IMG/VR virus record: IMGVR_UViG_3300044846_001790
Coordinates: 1 to 22,271 of that record
Length of the DNA stretch: 22,271 bases
Source: a virus
Direction: 5' to 3' (one strand)
The position numbers and the translations under genes are program-made. A model generated the notes under the pieces. The model was not told the origin of the DNA. It made no database searches and saw nothing but the letters and a program-made list of their open reading frames with translations. Positions 20,406 to 22,271 of the stretch are shown here, piece after piece. The stretch's first letter is position 1. Each line of letters opens with the position of its first letter.

Positions 20406-20890
20406 AAATAGGATTTAATTGTAGCAGTTTTGATCTGCTGCATGCAGGTCACGTGACTATGCTAAAGATGGAAAAACAATTATGCGATTATTTAATTGTT
20501 GCTTTACAAATCGACCCAACAATGGATCGTCCTGGAATTAAAAATAAACCAGTACAAAGCGCATATGAAAGATATGTGCAATTACAAGCTTGTAAATATG
20601 TTGATGAAATACTTGTTTATGAAACTGAATATGATCTATTGCAATTACTACAAACACAAACAATTCATATTCGTTTTTTAAGTGACGAATATCTAAATAG
20701 AGATTTTACTGGTAAGCAATGGTGTATGAATAATGGTATTGAATTACATTACCATAAACGTCAACACGATTATAGTTCAAGCGAACTTAGAGCTCGTACT
20801 GCAGAATTGGAAAATTCTAAAAAATCAAACTCTTCTAAAGGACCAGACATTCCTCAGTACAGCCCCGAATTAATAAGAGGTAATAAATAA
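20402..20890 (+). CDS. Cytidylyltransferase, glycerol-3-phosphate type (TagD-like)
   Basis: 162 residues. The nucleotidyltransferase HxGH motif is in FDLLHAGHVTML (His14, His17). KPVQSAYERYVQLQACKYVDEIL (split at 49-60 and 61-71) is the TagD-type second block, and YSSSELRAR (124-132) corresponds to the RTxGISTT-like catalytic end. It should transfer CMP from CTP to a phosphorylated alcohol, giving an activated precursor for a surface or lipid polymer. The last 25 residues (SKKSNSSKGPDIPQ...) are an extra low-complexity tail absent from usual TagD. The start overlaps the epimerase stop and its own stop overlaps the next start (TAATG). Confidence 0.9.
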   Translation: MKIGFNCSSFDLLHAGHVTMLKMEKQLCDYLIVALQIDPTMDRPGIKNKPVQSAYERYVQLQACKYVDEILVYETEYDLLQLLQTQTIHIRFLSDEYLNRDFTGKQWCMNNGIELHYHKRQHDYSSSELRARTAELENSKKSNSSKGPDIPQYSPELIRGNK

Positions 20891-21129
20891 TGAACGATAA
20901 AATATATTCACTTAGAGTAAAGGCTGTAACTACAATTGAAATTGTAAATCCAGATACTGGCATTACACATCATAGAGAATTTTTTGATGAAGAAAAGTTC
21001 GCCGAGTTGATTATTAAAGAATGCGCCAAGTCTCTATGGACCGAAGAATGCTATAACAGTGATTTAGCATTAGAAGAGTTTGAAAGAAACGGCGCTAAGA
21101 TTAAAGAACATTTTGGAGTTGAAGAATGA
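20890..21129 (+). CDS. Small conserved phage protein, unknown function
   Basis: 79 residues, overlapping neighbours at both ends (TAATG upstream, ATGA with thyA downstream). It has a beta-rich N-terminus (YSLRVKAVTTIEIVNPDTG) and a helical acidic C-terminus (EEKFAELIIKECAKSL, EEFERNGAKIKEHFG). From memory, this is a common hypothetical protein in T4-like phages. It has no membrane segment or catalytic motif. Confidence 0.83.
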   Translation: MNDKIYSLRVKAVTTIEIVNPDTGITHHREFFDEEKFAELIIKECAKSLWTEECYNSDLALEEFERNGAKIKEHFGVEE

Positions 21130-22028
21130 AACAATATCATAAATTATTAAAAGATATTTTTATTAATGGTGAAGATGTAAGCGATCGCACAGGTACAGGC
21201 ACTCGATCTGTATTTGGATATCAAATGAGGTTTAACTTGCAAGACGGGTTTCCTGCAGTTACTACTAAAAAGCTTGCATGGAAATCTGTAGTTGGAGAAC
21301 TACTTTGGTTTCTCGAAGGTAGCACAAACGAACGTCGATTGGCTGAACTTACTTACGGAAAAGATTCTGACGAGTTAGTTGATAAAACTACTATTTGGAC
21401 TGCAAACGCTGATGCGCAAGGAAAAGCGTTGGGATACGTAAACGATAAGTTTAGAAAAGATCTTGGTCCTGTTTACGGATATCAATGGCGTAACTTTGGT
21501 GGTTCATCATGGCCACGAGATCATGTTGAAGGATTTGATAAAGGTGGCTTTGATCAAATTAAATGGATTATTAACGAAATCAAAACAAATCCTGATTCAA
21601 GAAGACTCATTCTTTCTGCGTGGTCTGCTGACCAGATTCATCTTATGGCTCTACCACCTTGTCATACAATGGCTCAGTTTAGAGTACTTAACGGCAAACT
21701 AAGTTGTCAAATGTATCAACGATCTGCTGATGTGTTCCTCGGTGTTCCATTTAATATTGCGTCATATGCTCTGTTAACTCATATTATTGCTCGCGAATGT
21801 GATCTAGATGTTGGTGATTTTGTACATACTATTGGTGATGCTCATATTTACAGCAATCATTTCGAACAAGTACAAGAACAATTACTACGAAAAGAATATA
21901 AGCTTCCTACTTTAGATATTGATGAGAAATTTAAAATAAAAGATGTATATGACCTAGACACTGTAAACATGTTTAAGTTGACAAATTATAAGCATCATGA
22001 TACAATAAAAGCTAGTATGGCTGTATAA
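21126..22028 (+). CDS. thyA: Thymidylate synthase (ThyA type)
   Basis: 300 residues. All landmark sites are visible: phosphate-binding Arg21 in DRTGTGTRSVFG, WFLEGSTN (61-68), Arg159-Arg160 in DSRRLILSAW, the catalytic Cys179 in LPPCHTMAQF, QRSADVFLGVPFN with Asn210 (the base-selecting residue, so dUMP rather than dCMP as substrate), and GDAHIYSNH (237-245). It methylates dUMP to dTMP using methylene-tetrahydrofolate, leaving dihydrofolate for the DHFR at 8453. The start overlaps the previous stop. The 3' end carries a sigma70-like promoter for nrdA. Confidence 0.98.
   Translation: MKQYHKLLKDIFINGEDVSDRTGTGTRSVFGYQMRFNLQDGFPAVTTKKLAWKSVVGELLWFLEGSTNERRLAELTYGKDSDELVDKTTIWTANADAQGKALGYVNDKFRKDLGPVYGYQWRNFGGSSWPRDHVEGFDKGGFDQIKWIINEIKTNPDSRRLILSAWSADQIHLMALPPCHTMAQFRVLNGKLSCQMYQRSADVFLGVPFNIASYALLTHIIARECDLDVGDFVHTIGDAHIYSNHFEQVQEQLLRKEYKLPTLDIDEKFKIKDVYDLDTVNMFKLTNYKHHDTIKASMAV
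21978..22006 (+). promoter_or_regulatory. Sigma70-like promoter inside the end of thyA
   Basis: TTGACA (21978-21983), 17 bp, TACAAT (22001-22006) preceded by TGA as extended -10. It lies in thyA coding sequence and points at nrdA. Confidence 0.65.
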
Positions 22029-22031
22029 ATA
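22024..22031 (+). promoter_or_regulatory. T4-type late promoter motif before nrdA
   Basis: A perfect TATAAATA contains the thyA stop codon, 51 bases before the nrdA ATG. A late promoter before a nucleotide-metabolism gene would be unusual, so it may be coincidental. Confidence 0.4.
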
Positions 22032-22074
22032 TTGTTTTACCAGCAGAAGTATATCATAAAAGGAAAGAAGACGG

Positions 22075-22271
22075 ATGAATCAAGCTATTCAAGTAACAAA
22101 AAGAAACGGTTCAAAAGAGCTGCTGGATGTAGAAAAATTACACAAAGTTGTATTTTATGCTTGTGATAATATCACAGGTGTTTCTCCAAGTGAAGTTGAA
22201 ATCAAAACACAAATTCAATTCTATAATGGAATGAAGACTTCGGAGATTCAAGAAACGCTTATCAAAGCAGC
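22075..22271 (+). CDS. nrdA: Ribonucleoside-diphosphate reductase alpha subunit, 5' part only
   Basis: The first 65 complete codons (and two bases of the next) are visible, from the ATG at 22075 with AAAGGAAAG upstream; the rest lies beyond the window. MNQAIQVTKRNGSKELLDVE, VVFYACDNITGVSPSEVEI and TQIQFYNGMKTSEIQETLIK match the N-terminal ATP-cone of class Ia NrdA almost position for position. This domain is the overall activity site, so the enzyme may be shut off by dATP like the host enzyme. It makes dNDPs for phage DNA synthesis and follows thyA directly, as in T4 (td then nrdA). Confidence 0.95.
   Translation, partial: MNQAIQVTKRNGSKELLDVEKLHKVVFYACDNITGVSPSEVEIKTQIQFYNGMKTSEIQETLIKA

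Noticed and set aside
1-22271. tRNA genes, CRISPR arrays, insertion sequences, introns or homing endonucleases
   Set aside because: Read on both strands, no cloverleaf-like sequence, regularly spaced repeats, transposase or endonuclease motif was found. A tRNA scan program would be needed to exclude odd tRNAs.

Overview
The window is a compact stretch of a T4-like tailed-phage (myovirus) genome, about 37% G+C by eye. Every convincing gene is on the + strand and neighbouring genes often overlap by ATGA or TAATG. Phage signs are a T4 gp61-type DNA primase, a lysis set (GH19 endolysin, overlapping spanin genes, XhlA-like membrane protein), T4-type late promoter motifs (TATAAATA and A/G variants), N-termini like T4 internal head proteins, and DHFR, ThyA and NrdA for nucleotide supply. 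The auxiliary genes (ErpA and IscA iron-sulphur carriers, DadA-like oxidoreductase, class II aldolase) and the look of the hypothetical proteins suggest an aquatic phage of a Gram-negative, probably proteobacterial, host. The host itself cannot be read from this window.

Positions 1-4781 hold late, virion-associated genes. A cut-off conserved protein is followed by three adjacent genes (591-3473) whose products are lysine-rich and modular. They begin with short leaders resembling the capsid-targeting sequence of T4 internal head proteins and carry acidic linkers rich in L-x-E, the site type cut by the T4 gp21 prohead protease. Three conserved phage proteins of unknown role follow. Positions 4778-7319 hold the lysis region: endolysin, an acidic gp67-like prohead-core candidate, inner and outer spanin subunits in overlapping frames, a hairpin terminator and an XhlA-like coiled-coil membrane protein.

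Two strong sigma70-like promoters at 7322-7403 open the early/middle region. It holds primase and DHFR, then about 16 mostly small conserved phage genes up to 14597, including a run of membrane or lipoprotein genes (11476-12880) ending in an SPFH/prohibitin-like lipoprotein. Next come an Rnl5-type RNA ligase and two small genes. Promoters with a common layout (TGTACA-like -35, 16-17 bp, TATAAT) recur; three share an upstream inverted repeat at a fixed distance.

Positions 16351-21129 hold an auxiliary metabolic block: class II aldolase, ErpA-like and IscA-like Fe-S carriers, three conserved unknown genes, a DadA-like FAD oxidoreductase, an RmlC-like epimerase and a TagD-like cytidylyltransferase. 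The window ends with thymidylate synthase and the start of class I ribonucleotide reductase alpha subunit. DHFR, ThyA and NrdA together supply dNTPs for phage replication. There is no gap over 300 bases without a gene, and no tRNA, CRISPR array, insertion sequence or homing endonuclease was seen.
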